Assembly: GCF_017591435.1 (NCBI RefSeq)
Contig: NC_059268.1
Location: 4,617,981 to 4,681,980 of the forward strand
Origin: Portunus trituberculatus
Lineage: Eukaryota; Arthropoda; Malacostraca; Decapoda; Portunidae
Direction: 5' to 3'
DNA length: 64,000 bases
Shown here: positions 1 to 11,990 of the stretch, piece by piece
Layout: every line of letters starts with the position of its first letter
Numbering within the stretch: position 1 is the stretch's first letter
Notes under the pieces: generated by a model
What the model was told of the DNA's origin: nothing
Databases searched by the model: none
Seen by the model: the letters and a program-made list of their open reading frames with translations, nothing else
Program-made: the position numbers and the translations under genes

Positions 1-238
1 CTTCTTGTTCCTAAGACTCCTGGCATTTACATAAAAACATTTAAGTCCTGCTACCTTCCTAGATGCTGTCTCCTTATTTGGAATCCTAATCTTATTCTCT
101 CCTATTTGCACCTGGAAATCTTTCCTAATCTTTTCACTATCTCTGTTTATCCTATCTAATTTATGTCTAGCATCTTTCTTCTGGAATGCATTTGCTACCT
201 CACCCCCTACACTCCATCCCGACTCCCCCCTCCAGACA

Positions 239-681
239 TCAACTCAGCACATCTACACCCTTCCTGCTCAGATGCACACCATCCCTAGCATACAAATCCC
301 TTTGCCCATAGAACCTTTCCCATACATCCACAAAGCTGACACCCACATCCTTACACATCCCTTTTACCCGATCATTCACACCAATGGCCCTAGACAACCA
401 TTCCCCTGCTAACATACACACGAGGCAAGATTCCTGACACTACACACCTCCTACCACTCTCCCTTATCTTGCCTAACATTTCCCGAAATCTTGCCACTAA
501 CTCCTCCGACCCACCTGCTTTGACATCGTTCCCCCCTACGCGCAAAACTACTACACCCTCCCTCTCCATCCCCCCAACCCTCTTCTGCACCTCCTCACTC
601 ACTGCCTTCACACCTGCACCAGGCATACACACGTTCGTCCTCCTATCCCTGTCTTTCCCACAGAAAGTGCTATCTAAGTAC
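239..681 (-). pseudogene. CR1 LINE ORF1, SGNH/GDSL esterase domain (broken)
   Basis: Two frames on the minus strand carry the later esterase blocks. VVLRVGGNDVKAGG supplies the conserved Gly/Asn of block III. YARDGVHLSRKG supplies the Asp-x-x-His pair of block V. Block I (GDS) is damaged just upstream at about 685-690. SGNH esterase domains are known in ORF1 of CR1-clade LINEs. Because the catalytic Ser is lost and the frames are split, this copy cannot make active enzyme. Confidence 0.75.
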
Positions 682-1345
682 CTAACCTAAGTCACCCACC
701 ACACACACCTGAGGTGTGCTAGGCACAACTCTCCTCCTCCTCTCCTCTACCCCCTTCTTTCTCCTTTCACTCACCACAACCACTTCATTCACTCCACTCT
801 CACTCTCACTCTTCCCCTCCCCCTCCAACAAACCGAACCTATTTTCACACTCAACAGGTTTAGTCCTATCCTCCCTAACTGCCTCCGCTTTCCTTCCCCT
901 CGCAACCTGCCATCTCTGCCTATCCTGACTACTATCTTTCCCAGTCTGGTTCGCCTGCTCCCTCTTCCCCACTCTGCTCTTCCCGACAGAGGGCCAAGCC
1001 ACCGTCGCCCTCAGAAGGTCCAACCTTCAGCCTAACACTGATCTCCTGCCTAATTTTTTCCACTGCCTCCCCAAGCCTCTTAACCTCCTCCTTCAACTCA
1101 AAGATGAGAACTTCGTTTGCACTTTTCCTCTCACTTAGCTTTCTCATTTCCTCTCGCAATTCTCGGTGCTCAAGAGAAAGAACTAAATTCTCGCTCTTGA
1201 GCCTACACACCATACACTCAGAAAAGTCAATGACCTTCCTGTCATGCCCACACATCTCACACACAACAAACTCTCCCAATCCCATCTCAACACTCTCTTT
1301 CATGCACTCAATTACACTCTGATATACCTCAGTAGCTACTGCCAT
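682..1345 (-). pseudogene. CR1 LINE ORF1, N-terminal part (broken)
   Basis: It starts MAVATEVYQSVIECMKE and has a cysteine pair cluster (VCEMCGHDR...CMVCRLK) that resembles the zinc-binding module seen in some CR1 ORF1 proteins. A short heptad-rich stretch (ELREEMRKLSERK, FELKEEVKRL) suggests a coiled coil. The frame shifts near residue 110 and continues in another frame to 682. That frame ends at VVGDLG, where a 2-bp loss relative to the copy at 25.8 kb removes the serine of the esterase GDS block. ORF1 proteins of this type bind RNA and help retrotransposition. Confidence 0.75.
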
Positions 1346-1699
1346 ACTAATTTACAATCTGTTAACTCACAAACAAATAAAAATACTTGGTGACGGAGGG
1401 GTGGAGGAACCACTGTGGTGGGGGGAACTAAGTGAGGTCAACTAATCCTCTTTCAAGGTCAACTTGACGGTTACAAGCCTAGTCTCCTCGCTCTACCAAA
1501 ATACTTTTAACTCACATACACTGATTCTAACCACTATTTCACTCTAATCTAACACTTGCAGTACACACTTTCACTTCACTAACACTCAAAAGCATCACAC
1601 ACAGACACCAAGCAGAAACACCACTCGCTAACTATAAAAACCACAGCCAAAAATGGTGCGCACACACAACACGTCCATTCGCCACCACAGCTACTACTC

Positions 1700-1776
1700 A
1701 CATTGACTTGTATCTCAAAATTTTGCTCATAACTAAAAAAGATCAAACCGTAGCTCGTATCTCAAGGTACCACTGT
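1700..1776 (-). mobile_element. Tigger/pogo-like terminal fragment beside the CR1 5' end
   Basis: Read on the minus strand it begins CAGTGGTACCTTGAGATACG, directly after a TA dinucleotide. That form of terminus is typical of Tigger/pogo or mariner non-autonomous elements. Only about 75 bp remain before the CR1 sequence starts, so the LINE may have landed in or next to it. Confidence 0.45.
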
Positions 1777-4022
1777 ATGACATTTGATGGTAATTTCATA
1801 AACATTTAAAGACTCCACAGTGGTATACAGTGCCCTCACCCCCTGCCCTATTTGTTTGCAGAGCTCTCTTTGGGGGCACGGGCTCCTAATGGTACTTTGG
1901 TGCTGCTTCCTGAAACCTTCACTCTAAATGGACTGATGTTGGCTTGGTGGAAAAGCCTCTCATTAGTACCATAGTGATGCTATTAAATGTTCTTGAAATT
2001 ATGATCAAACTTCATACTTCGTAAGTACTTGCTTGTTCAATTTTACAATTTTTGGCCATTGTTCTATGTTCTTGACCTACTTACCTCTCTCAGCTGCTGA
2101 GAGGTGCGATCATCCTGGGTCACTACAAGGCATTTTTCAAAATGCTTGGACTCATTGACTTCCTTCTGAATTTCATCAAGGATTTCTGACAATGCAACCC
2201 ACTTAGGATTAACTTCCAAGCAAAGTCCTGAAAAAAACAAATATGCACTTTAGCCCAAAGACACTGCATCACATTTTCAAATAAAAAAAAAATTGCATTC
2301 ATTGCAAAATCTTTTCCTACCTCTATACCACTCATCTATTCAAATTTAATGTGAAAAACTAGACAAGTGAAAGTACATACTAACAATTCATTGATGGTAG
2401 TATTATTTATTTTAATGGAAAAAATCAAGGAATTTAAAGAATAGTTATGATAATTAAAGAGTAAAAGGGAAGAGACAAGCACAGCTGTGAAAACAATGAA
2501 GAGAGGAAGCCAATATAAATAATGCTACATCAAGACCACAAAAAAAGAGAAGTGAAGAGCAAAGTGACACAATGGTTTTTCCTAGATTAGTCATTCCTTT
2601 TCCCACTAGTCAGCACAAAGCAAACCTGTGTTGCCTCCTCTTATTTATGCTCATGTGGACATCCATTCTAGCTCCTCCCCCTTGTGACTGGCATCAGTGG
2701 ATGACCATGGTAAGCCAGACCAACAAGATAGTATGCTACTGAAGGTAGTGAGGAGTCTTATCTTTAGGCAGGTAAGTCAAAAGGAAGCAAACACAATGTC
2801 AGAGAGAAAGCACACTGATTGCCAAAAAGAGTGGAAGCATGCATAGTACAAGACAATACCCACAATGCTATAGAGGTGCGTTTCATGTTATCTCAGCAGC
2901 TCAACACCAGTATGCTATTGGGTATTCCCTGCCAGGAATTGACAACAAAGCCACCATCTCTCTTGCATCCATGCATCATATAGCCAGGTAACTTTCTTTC
3001 CAGTCTTCCTTCTCCAGTTTTAGGCTAGCATCCCCTATCTTGGTCTTCACTCAAAGTAGAGAGAATTCTGTCATAACTAAACTTTATTGCTGCACTGTCT
3101 ATATTGCTATATCATTCCTTCATATTTGTATGTTAGAAAAATATTCTGGTAAGTGATATCTCCTGCTTGAGTGACACGTGGTTACCACACCATGCCCTTC
3201 TGTGGCATGGTATTATGTAAGCTTATTTGTTTCAGTTGCTACACTTCTCATTATTGGCAGGTTTCTCTTAAGAGGTACCACTTTCATATTCAACTTTGTA
3301 TATATAGACATTTTCAGAAATGCATTAAATAAGACAAGATAGTCACTTAGTGCCTCTAAGGAAGTGGCACATCCTCTCTCAACTAAGGCCATTTGTCTGC
3401 ACTGAGAATAAGAAAGTGGTCAAGAGTGAGAAACTGGTCAGGAACAAGAACCATCATACATTACAACCAGTGCAGGTGGTCACACTGGCAGTAACCAAAG
3501 GATGGCATCATCGCAGGTCAAAGGCAAGAAAGCAAGAGGAGCCAACGGTTTAATTTTTCATGTGTTTGTCAGGTCAGAATGAACGAATGAACATCACACA
3601 CAATTTTTTTTTTTACTATCTGCTGTATCTCACCTCAAAAACTAGAGATAGAGCATTTTGGTTGCTACTATTATACTTGACAGTACATGCAGAACTCAAA
3701 TGATAAAAAAAAAATAAAGAAATCATATTGAATTGAAATCAAAACATTGCTCTGAAATGTTTAAATTTCATTTATGGGCACTATATTCACAGGCTGTAGT
3801 ATGAAAGCCAAAATAAACTCATACATTTTGTAAATTAGTCTCCAAAATACAATGGCGTAAGATTTTTCACAAATTGACACATAAATGAACAACAATACTC
3901 TTTGTAACATTTTCACTACCCTAATGATGATTCACCAGAGTATGATTGATGGATGATACATTATAAGGATGCTTTGTACCTTGCCTCTGTTATAGAAAAC
4001 CATGCCATTTCACACACAATCA
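1777..4022. other. Intron sequence, mostly without recognisable features (contains the XPF exon at 2085-2227)
   Basis: Apart from the exon at 2085-2227 and short A- or T-rich runs I see no gene, RNA gene or transposon I can name. The stretch is AT-rich and unique-looking. Confidence 0.5.
2085..2227 (-). CDS. ERCC4: XPF/ERCC4 internal coding exon (third of three in the window)
   Basis: XPF is the catalytic partner of ERCC1 in the nuclear 5' incision nuclease of nucleotide excision repair and crosslink repair. Read on the minus strand, a pyrimidine-rich acceptor ending TTTTTTTCAG precedes the exon and GAG|gtaagtag follows it. The first two bases (GA) complete a glycine codon begun in the previous exon. 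47 codons follow, including LEVNPKWVALSEILDEI and VVTQDDRTSQQLRE, and the exon ends in phase 0. These match the part of metazoan XPF with L-E-x-N-P-K-W and, about 30 residues on, D-D-R-T-x-x-Q-L-R, at the end of the helicase-like half. There are no stops or indels. The next coding exon must lie left of the window. The family match is from recall of conserved XPF sequence, not a search. Confidence 0.9.
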
Positions 4023-4029
4023 TCAGAAT

Positions 4030-4520
4030 TTCTGGTTTAATGTACTATATAAAGCTTGACCAAAAATCCACATAACGTACAACCACATCCGTTTTAGTGA
4101 ATTTTCTAGGTTTGAATTTGCCAGGTGAGGGACTGAACTCAGTAGTTTCGCTGTGATTGGCTGACTCCCCGCCTCTGTCTCTAACGCTCCTGGAGCTGGA
4201 TCCAAGATTCTTTAACAACGTCAGAGCAACCTCTTGCAGTGAAATGGCATCCATGAACGCATGGAGGGACGGTGACAAGGTTGCTATCAGGTTGCTCTGA
4301 GGTTGCTGGGAACACCACCTCTCCAGGTGGTGTTACTGTCTTATATAATGCATTTATGTTCACAAAACAACATTTCTATTAGCTTTTTACGAACCTTGCC
4401 CCCAAGAAAGGATTGTTTTGTAATGCATAAAGTGAAATCTTACATGGAATACCAAAAAATAAAGCAGAGATGACATGAGCCACAAACGAACCGGGAGACT
4501 CGCCGCCACTCGGTCACTTT
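4030..4520 (-). repeat. Dispersed repeat, Tigger-like, copy 1
   Basis: About 490 bp here match 48600-49075 closely in the same orientation. Shared landmarks are CCACATCCGTTTTAG, GATCCAAGATTCTTTAAC and GCATCCATGAACGC. The second copy begins with a recognisable Tigger/pogo terminus at 48571; this copy lacks those first 30 or so bases. No coding frame is conserved between the two. The right end (4480-4515) contains, in reverse complement, the 5' leader found at 8110-8155. Confidence 0.6.
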
Positions 4521-4586
4521 TTCTTCTTCTTGTGACCCTTTTTCTTTGCGTGTTACTTTCATCATGATGTTTATGTTTTCACTCCT

Positions 4587-4861
4587 CTATTGCCTGCTAT
4601 AATGGATATCATATCTTAGTATTCATATACGCTCATGCCACGAGGATAACCTCGACTCCGTGGCACTGAGTGATAGTGAATTATTAATGAAATACCACGG
4701 TATTTCATTAGTAATTCACTGAGTGATAGTGAATTATTAATGAAATACCACGGTATTTCATTAGTAATTCACTATCACTCAGTGCCACGGAGTTGAGGTT
4801 ATCCTCGTGGCATGAACGTATATGAATACTAAGATATGATATCCATTATAGCAGGCAATAG
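4587..4861. repeat. Near-perfect 275-bp hairpin with nested palindromes
   Basis: The arms 4587-4720 and 4728-4861 are reverse complements with about six mismatches in 134 bp and no indels, leaving a 7-nt loop. The arm tips are CTATTGCCTGC and GCAGGCAATAG. Each arm also contains the small palindrome AATGAAATACC/GGTATTTCATT. The 53-bp unit GAGTGATAGTGAATT...AATTCACT is present twice in direct order around the centre. It lies against the truncated 5' end of the next LINE copy. It could be a foldback MITE or a local inverted duplication. Confidence 0.9.
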
Positions 4862-4889
4862 AAGAGTAGAAACAAATATCATGGGGAAA

Positions 4890-5183
4890 GACAACACGCA
4901 GGCTAAAAGGGTGAGATTGGGAGCTTTTGAGGAAGGCAAGAATAGATCATTAAAATTGAAATTAAAGTCTCAGGTGGCAGCTGAGGCCTTGTTGAGGAGG
5001 GCTTGGAAATTTAAGGACTCTGAGGAAACCCAAAAAATTTACATAAGAAGAAATATGTCACAGGATGAGCGAATGAAAATGAAAGAGCTTGTAACTGAAG
5101 TGAAAGAGAGGAATGACAAAAGAACAGAGGAGGAAAAGACCAAGTTTTTTTGGAAGATGAGAAATGGGAGGCTAAAGAAGTAG
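4890..5183 (+). pseudogene. Family A ORF1, C-terminal part
   Basis: The peptide VRLGAFEEGKNRSLKLKLKS leads into AAEALLRRAWKFKD, then a charged helical tail (MKMKELVTEVKERN, then EEEKTKFFWKMRN). In longer copies this lies behind a coiled coil and a VIITGL strand, an arrangement like LINE ORF1 proteins with an RRM-like domain that bind the element's RNA. The upstream part is missing because of the 5' truncation. Confidence 0.65.
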
Positions 5184-5215
5184 TGGATAAAACAGACGGA
5201 ATAGACATTACATGG

Positions 5216-8061
5216 AAGAATGAGACTAGGTATGGAATACAAGTGACTTACACGAATATAGATGGATTTCTGTCTAAGAGGCTAGAATGTATGGATTACC
5301 TAAGAAATAACGAACCGGACATAATGTGTGTAGTGGAGAGAAAGCTAGACTGGTTTGCTGTAAAACACTACAAAGTATGGAGAAATGATAGAAAAAATAA
5401 AGGAGGTGGTGGTATAATGGTTCTTACTAAGGAAGATCTAATAGTGAAGGAGGTGAACTATAGTAAGAGAAATGAGGAAGTGATAAGTATGCTTATAACA
5501 GATGGCAAGAGGGACATTAATATTATAACAGTATACATACCACCCAGAACCAGTGCTTGGGAATATGAACAGTACAAAATGGTGATGAGAAATACTCTAG
5601 ACAGAATGAAGCAAGAACTCATCAGAAAGGATAGAGTGATGAAAGTTGGAGACTTTAATTGCAAAGAAATAGTGTGGGAAGACTACAAACTGGTGAACGG
5701 TGATGAGTGGGCATAGGAATTGTTAAAGGTAGCAACAAATAACTTGATGACACAGTGGATGAGATCACCAACAAGGTGCAGGGAACAAGATGTTGCAGCA
5801 AGGTTGGATTTGGTATTTATCAGGGGCATCTCTCTAAAAGAGGAAATTGAAAATGAAAGTCCCTTGGGGAAAAACGATCATGATGTCCTAAGCTTTGAGC
5901 TGGATACGGAATTAAGCACGAATAAGAATGTGGAATGCAGGGAGGAAAAATTAAATTATATTAGGGCAAATTATAACCATATAAGGGAGTTCTTTAATGA
6001 AATTGACTGGTCCGTGGTATACCAGGAAAGGGATATGCAATTGAAATACGATAAATTTATGGATTTGTATAACTCTGCTGTGAAAAAGTTTGTGCCATAT
6101 CACAGAAAGAGAACTTCAAATAATAAACAGTGGTTTAATAGAAATTGTGAAGAAGCAAAAAAGAACAAAGAAAAGGCATGGAAGAAACTTAAGAAAAACA
6201 TTGATGTATTATCAAGAGAAGTTTACAAAACAGCAAGGAATAGATATGTTGAAGAAAGGAGAACAGCACAGAAGGAATATGAACAGAGGGTGGTGGAAAA
6301 CTGTGATAGTGACCCAAAAATGTTTTACAAATTCATAAATGGAAAACTAAATATAAGGGAGGCAATAGAAAAGGTAAAAAATGGGGAAGAAGTATATGAG
6401 GATGCTGGAGATATAGCTGAAATTTTGAACGACAACTTTTGCAAAGTGTTTACATAGGAGGAGCATTTTATAGGAGGATGGCCTACGGAAATAAAGCAAA
6501 TGCAGGACATCATGGTTACTAAGGAAGATATAAGGAAAATTATAAGCAATCTGGATATTAATAAATCAATGAGGCCTGATGGCATATCTGGGAGGTTGCT
6601 AAATAAATGTAAGGATCAATTGTTGAACCCCGTATTTGATATTGTGGAAACCTCCATACGAACAGGATTAGTCCCAAAAGAGTGGAAAAGAGCTGACATT
6701 ATGCCTATATATAAGAATGGTAGTAGAATGAAACCGCTAAATTATAGATCAGTATCATTGACTAGTATATTGTGCAAGGTATGTGAAGAAGTAATTAAAG
6801 CTAAGTGGAGTGAGTATCTAGAAAGTGAAAACATTCTGAGTGAAAGACAGTTTGGTTTCAGAAAAGGAAGATCGTGCGTATCAAATTTATTATGTTTTTA
6901 TTCAAGAATGACTGACATACTACAACATAGAGAGGGATGGGTGGATGCTATCTACCTGGACTTGAGAAAGGCCTTTGATAAAGTACCACACAATAGACTG
7001 ATGTGGAAACTAAAGAAGATTGGAGGAGTAAATGATAAACTAGCAAAATGGATGGAAAATTACTTAATGGGAAGAGAAATGAGAACAGTGGTGAGAGGAA
7101 GTCCTAGTGGAAGAAGGTAACCAGTGGAGTTCCACAAGGGTCAGTGCTGGGTCCCATCATGTTTTTGATTTATGTTAATGATATGCCAGTAGGAATTGAC
7201 AGTTACATGAACATGTTTGCGGACGATACTAAAATTATGAGGAGAGTAAAGAATGTGGAAGATTGTAACAATTTACAGGAAGATCTTGATAAAATATATG
7301 AGTGGAGTAAGGAGTGGCAGATGGAATTTAATATAGACAAGACCCATGTTATGAAAATGGGAAGAAGTAGATACAGACCAAACAGGGATTACAGGCTGGG
7401 TGATGAGAAAATTAAAGAGACCAATGAGGAGAAAGACTTAGGAGTAACCATGCAAAACACCTTGTCACCAGAGAAACACATTAAAAAGATTTTTTGGAAA
7501 ACATATAACATGCTTCAAAATATTGGCTTTGCATTCCACTACCTAGATGAAGGAATGATGAAGAAGATATTATGTACCTTAATAAGTCCCCAGTTAGAAT
7601 ATGCAGCTTGTGTCTGGTCACCGCATATGAAGAAAAATGTGAAGAAGGCGGAAAGGGTACAGAGGCTGGCAACAAGGATGGTACCAGGACTCAGGGAGTT
7701 AGACTATGAGGAAAGACTGAGGAAGCTGGGGTTGACCACATTAGAAGAGAGAAGAACAAGAGGAGACATGATAACTATGTATAAATTGGTGAACCAGATT
7801 GACATACTGGACAGATAGTTAATAAAGGTGACCACAAGTAATCATCCCCGAGGACATGGAAAAAAACTAATAAAAGACATCTGTCTAAATGACTTGAGAA
7901 AATACAGTTTCCCGCATCGTAGCATTGATAAGTGGAATAAACTGAGCAGTGATGTCGTTGACGTGGTGTGTGTCAATCAGATGAAAGAGAGATATGACAG
8001 GAATGGACAAGGAGACAGGTCAAGGAGACAGGTCACAGAGAGCTTAGCTCAGGCCCTGTAA
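5216..8061 (+). pseudogene. Family A ORF2: APE endonuclease and reverse transcriptase, with stops
   Basis: ORF2 makes the nick and copies the RNA at the target. The endonuclease starts YTNIDGFLSKRLE and has VGDFNCKE and a degraded NDHD box (SDHD in the sister copy). RT blocks include NYRSVSLTSILCKV, RQFGFRKGRSC, YLDLRKAFDKVPH, GVPQGSVLGP and MFADDTKI with the catalytic Asp pair intact. The C-terminus has RLATRMVPGLRELDYEERL. In-frame TAG codons at 5714, 6455 and 7816 each replace GAG or AAG of the sister copy, and a frameshift lies near 7105-7140. The segment VERKLDWF has lost seven residues around the catalytic Glu (ETKL). Confidence 0.88.
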
Positions 8062-8173
8062 TACATAAATAGGTAAATACAAATAGGTAAATACAAGAAG
8101 AAGCGGCCAAGTCGCCGCGAGTCTCCTGTTTCGTCTGTGGCTCATCTCATGTTCCCAGGAAAAGTAAGGAAAA

Positions 8174-9180
8174 ATGGATAGACCGGTAAGGAATAAATTA
8201 CCAAATTCAAAATATGTTGATGAGGCCAAGGGAGCAAAACCGAAAGTGGCAACATTGCAAGGTAGATTGGTGATGTTGGAGAAGAGATTTGAGGAGTTAG
8301 TGAAGGAATTAAAAGTTCAGAGGAGTGAGGAGGAGCAGGATAGAGAATTCCGCAAGGCTTTGAAGGAAAGAGTTAAGAGACTGGAGGAAAATGAAAAACG
8401 ATTGGTGGATGAGAATGCGCACTTGAAGGTGGAGGTTGAAAAATACAAGAGATGGTTGGAAGAGAAAATGGAGAGAGTAGTAAAGGAGAAAGATGACTTT
8501 AAGGAAATGATTAGTGAGCAGAATGAAACGCTTGAAAGGGAATGGGAACTGAAGAAAACACAATGGACTGAGTCGAGGGAAGCAGAGATGGTTGGATTAC
8601 AAGAAATAATTAAAGATCAGTTGAAGGAAGACAAAAAGAAAGGTCCAAGGAACTGGTTAATGTAATGAAGAATAAGGAAACATTGATAAGGAAATAGCAG
8701 AAAAGAAGAAGAGTGTGTTAATAATTGGGATGAAAGAACAAAATATAACATATAAGCCAAGAGAATTAAGGAAGAATTGAAAACGGTAAGAGATCTGTTA
8801 AAAATCTAAATGATGATGAAAAAAAGACCTACAAGAAGAAGTGGAAGAGATCCATAGACTGGGTCCGTATAAGGAGGGAGTGAACAGACCGATTAAAGTA
8901 GTACTGAAGTCACAACAATCTGGAGGATGTCCTATATAGAACATCAAAGTTAAGAGAGATAGAAGGTTGTAAAGAGGTGTTTGTGAGAAAGAATAGAAAT
9001 GAGGAAGAGAGGAGAAGATATAAGGAATTGGTGGAAGAGGCGAGAAGGAAAAATGATGAGCGGTCTGAGGAGGAAAGAGAAAAGATTTTTTGGAGAGTTA
9101 TAGGAGAGAGAGTCAGAAAGTGGTATGTGGAAAGAAGGAATACGGAGGAACACCTAGAGGGAGCAGTGGATGGACCGTAA
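8174..9180 (+). pseudogene. Family A ORF1 (coiled coil plus RRM-like part), broken
   Basis: It opens MDRPVRNKLPNSKYVDEAKG. From about residue 30 to 150 it is a heptad-rich coiled coil (LVMLEKRFEELVKEL, ERVKRLEENEKRLVDENAHL). The frame breaks near 8665. Sequence up to 9180 continues the RRM-like and basic tail (RNEEERRRYKELVEEARRKN, EREKIFWRVIGERVRKWYV). The start is the first ATG after the leader. It likely acted as an RNA-binding chaperone of the element. Confidence 0.65.
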
Positions 9181-11990
9181 TGTATACTAATATAGATGGG
9201 ATACTGTCAAGTAGATTGGAATTGCAAGACTATATGATAGTGGAGAAGCCTGATATCGTGTGTTTGACTGAGACAAAATTGCATGAAAAAACAAAGATAA
9301 ATTTGGATAATAAATATAATATATGGAGAAAGGATAGGGAGAGTAAAGGTGGAGGAGGAGTTATGATTATGACGAAGAAAGAAAGAAATGTGGATAAGGT
9401 TTGGTATGGGAAGAACAACGCAGAAGTGATAAGCATAAGGATAAAAAGTGATGGAAAAGAATTAATAATTATGGTGACCTATGTACCTCCTAAAACAAAT
9501 TCTTGGACATTAAGGGAATACGACAATATGATCAAGGATACTTTACAGAGTTTGGAAAGTGTATTATCTGGAAAAGAAAGGTGATACTAGTAGGAGATTT
9601 TAATTGTAAGGAGGTGGATTGGGAAAATCTAGTAAGTGGTGTTGGAGAAGAAGCATGGGAGAGAGATTTCTTAATCTAATGATGGAAAATATGATGGAAC
9701 AGAGGGTGAAGGAAAATACTAGATATAGAGGAGATGATGAACCGGCTAGACTGGATTTGGTGTTAACAAGAGAAGTGTACCTATGTGGAGATATACAATA
9801 CAAGTGTCCTTTGGGAAAGAGTGATCATGTGGTTATGGAAATGCAGATAGCAACAACACAGCGAAGGAAGGACGAGACATACAGGAGTGGTAGATTGAAT
9901 TATAGAAAGATGGACACAGAAAGTTTGAAAAATTATTTCAGAAAATTAGATTGGGAGGAGATGTTACAAATCAGAGAAGTGCAAAAGAAATATGAGATTT
10001 TTATGAAATATTATAAAGAAGGAGTTATGAAATTTGTACCAAAGTATAAACCAAGAGAGGAAGGAAGAAAGGATTGGTTTAATGCAACTTGTGTTAAGGC
10101 TAAGGAAAAGAGAGATGTGGCTTGGAAAAGATGGAAAAGAGCAGGAATATACTAAATAAGGAGAATTATAGAGTGGCAAGAAATGAGTATGTGAGGGTAA
10201 GGAGGGAGGAAGAAAGAAAATTTGAAAAGATATTGTAGACAAGAGTAAGGAACACCCAAAATTGTTTTACAGGTTCATAAATGGTAAACTTAAAAAGAGA
10301 GAGTCCATTGAAAGATTAAAAGGAGAGCAAGGGATAGTAGATGACCCTAAGAATATAGCGGAATTGCTAAATAACAGGTTTCAGCAAGTATTTACTAAAG
10401 AAACAATGTTTGTAAAGCCACAGAATATACAAGGAAATGTGCACATGGAGGACATTAAGATACCTAAAAAGGAGTTATATAAAATGTTGGAGGAACTTAA
10501 AGATGATAAAGCGATGGGACCAGATGAAGTTTCAGGAAAATTATTGAAGGAGTGTAGAGAAGAATTGATTGATCCATTATGATATTATAAGGTGCTCATT
10601 AGAAACAGGGGAAGTACCAGTAAAGTGGAAGAGAGCTGAAGTGGTGCCCATTTATAAGGGAGGCAGTAAGGAAGAGCCTCTTAACTATAGACCTGTGTCT
10701 CTAACAAGTGTGGTCGGTAAGATTTGTGAGAGGGTGATAAAGAAATATTGGATACGGTTCCTGGAGGATCATAAGTTATTATCGGATCATCAATTTGGCT
10801 TCAGGAAAGGGAGGTCATGTGTAACAAATCTACTGAGCTTTTATTCAAGAGTGGTTGACAAAATACAGGAGAGAGAGGATGGATGGACTGTGTATATTTG
10901 GATTTAAAGAAAGCTTTTGACAAGGTACCTCACGAGAGACTGTTATGGAAAGTAGAGATTTATGGAGGACTGAAAGGAAAAGTGTTAAAGTGGATGGAAA
11001 ACTACTTGAGATGGAGGGAGATGAGAACGGTAATAAGGGATGCAAGGTCGGACTGGTTGGTGGTGGAGAGTGGAGTCCCACAAGGCTCAGTGCTGGCACC
11101 AATACTTTTCCTGGTATATATAAATGACATGCCAGAGGGAGTAAACAGTTATATTAATTTGTTTGCGGATGATGCGAAGTTGTGTAGGTGTGTGAAGAGT
11201 GAAGAAGATTGTGAAATTTTACAGGCAGACCTGGATAAGATTTGGGAGTGGAGCAAGAGGTGGCAAATGGAATTTAATCTGAGCAAAAGTCATGTGATGG
11301 AGATGGGAAAGAGTGGAAGACGGCCAAGAGGGTCATATAAGATGGGTGAAGAAGTAGTGTTGAAAAAGGTGGAAAAGGAAAAGGATTTGGGAGTGATAAT
11401 ACAAGACCATGGGCAGTTTGAGGCTCATATTGATAAGATGTTTGGAGAAACGTATAATTTGATAAAAATATTGGATTAGCCTTCCATTATATGGATAAAG
11501 ATATGATGAAGAAATTAATTAGTATGGTAATTAGACCAAGATTGGAATATGCTGGAGTGGTTTGGTCCCCTTATAAAAAGAAGCATATAAGGAAGTTGGA
11601 GAGATTGCAGAGAATGGCAACAAAATGGTTCCGGAATTGGCAGAAATGACCTATGAGGAGAGATTAAAAGAAATGAATTTGCCTACCTTGGAACAAAGAA
11701 GAGAAAGAGGAGATTTAATACAGGTTTATAAACTGTTGAATGGACTGGATGAAGTGGATAATGAGCAAATGATGTTGAGAGAGGAAAACTTAAGTAGAAC
11801 TACAAGATCGCATAGTAAAAAGATAGCCAAGGGAATATGCTTGAAGGATGTGAAAAAATATAGTTTCCCACAAAGATGTGTGGAGGTATGGAATGGTTTG
11901 AGTGAGGAGGTGGTGTCAGCAAGGAGTGTGCATAGTTTTAAAGGAAAGTTGGATGTGTGTAGATATGGAGACGGGGCCACACGAGTATGA
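9181..11990 (+). pseudogene. Family A ORF2: endonuclease and reverse transcriptase, frameshifted
   Basis: It starts MYTNIDGILSSRLELQDYM. Endonuclease residues are seen in LTETKL (Glu), VGDFNCKEVDWE and GKSDHVV. RT blocks are GPDEVSGKLLKE, NYRPVSLTSVVGKICE, HQFGFRKGRSC, YLDLKKAFDKVPH, GVPQGSVLAPILFLVYINDM and LFADDAKL. The C-terminal block is MVPELAEMTYEERLKEMNLP. Frameshifts near 9584, 10155, 10570, 10890 and 11475 split it. Confidence 0.88.

Larger units (their letters stand above)
1..1700 (-). mobile_element. CR1-type LINE, 5' portion, runs off the left edge
   Basis: The reverse complement of this stretch aligns along its length with 24815-26510, which lies in the opposite orientation. The two copies form an inverted pair about 24 kb apart. 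The copy covers 5' UTR (about 1346-1697), ORF1 with its coiled coil and esterase, and the start of the endonuclease frame. It then leaves the window. The 5' UTR match begins at the shared GTGGTGGCGA motif. Small indels break the frame in several places. Confidence 0.85.
4870..8098 (+). mobile_element. CR1/L2-group LINE, family A, copy 1 (5' truncated)
   Basis: It begins inside ORF1, at the point equal to about 20430 in the longer copy. It runs through APE endonuclease, reverse transcriptase and a C-terminal region to a 3' tail built of AAATAGGTAAATAC units (about 8070-8098). The next family A copy follows without spacer. It is most similar to the copy at 19716-23588. Confidence 0.9.

Noticed and set aside
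4022..4363. Short minus-strand frames as a host gene
   Set aside because: The frames are not conserved in the second copy at 48.6 kb; it is a dispersed repeat.
5216..8061. Stop-codon reassignment (TAG) in a LINE
   Set aside because: A frameshift and lost catalytic residues in the same copy point to ordinary decay.
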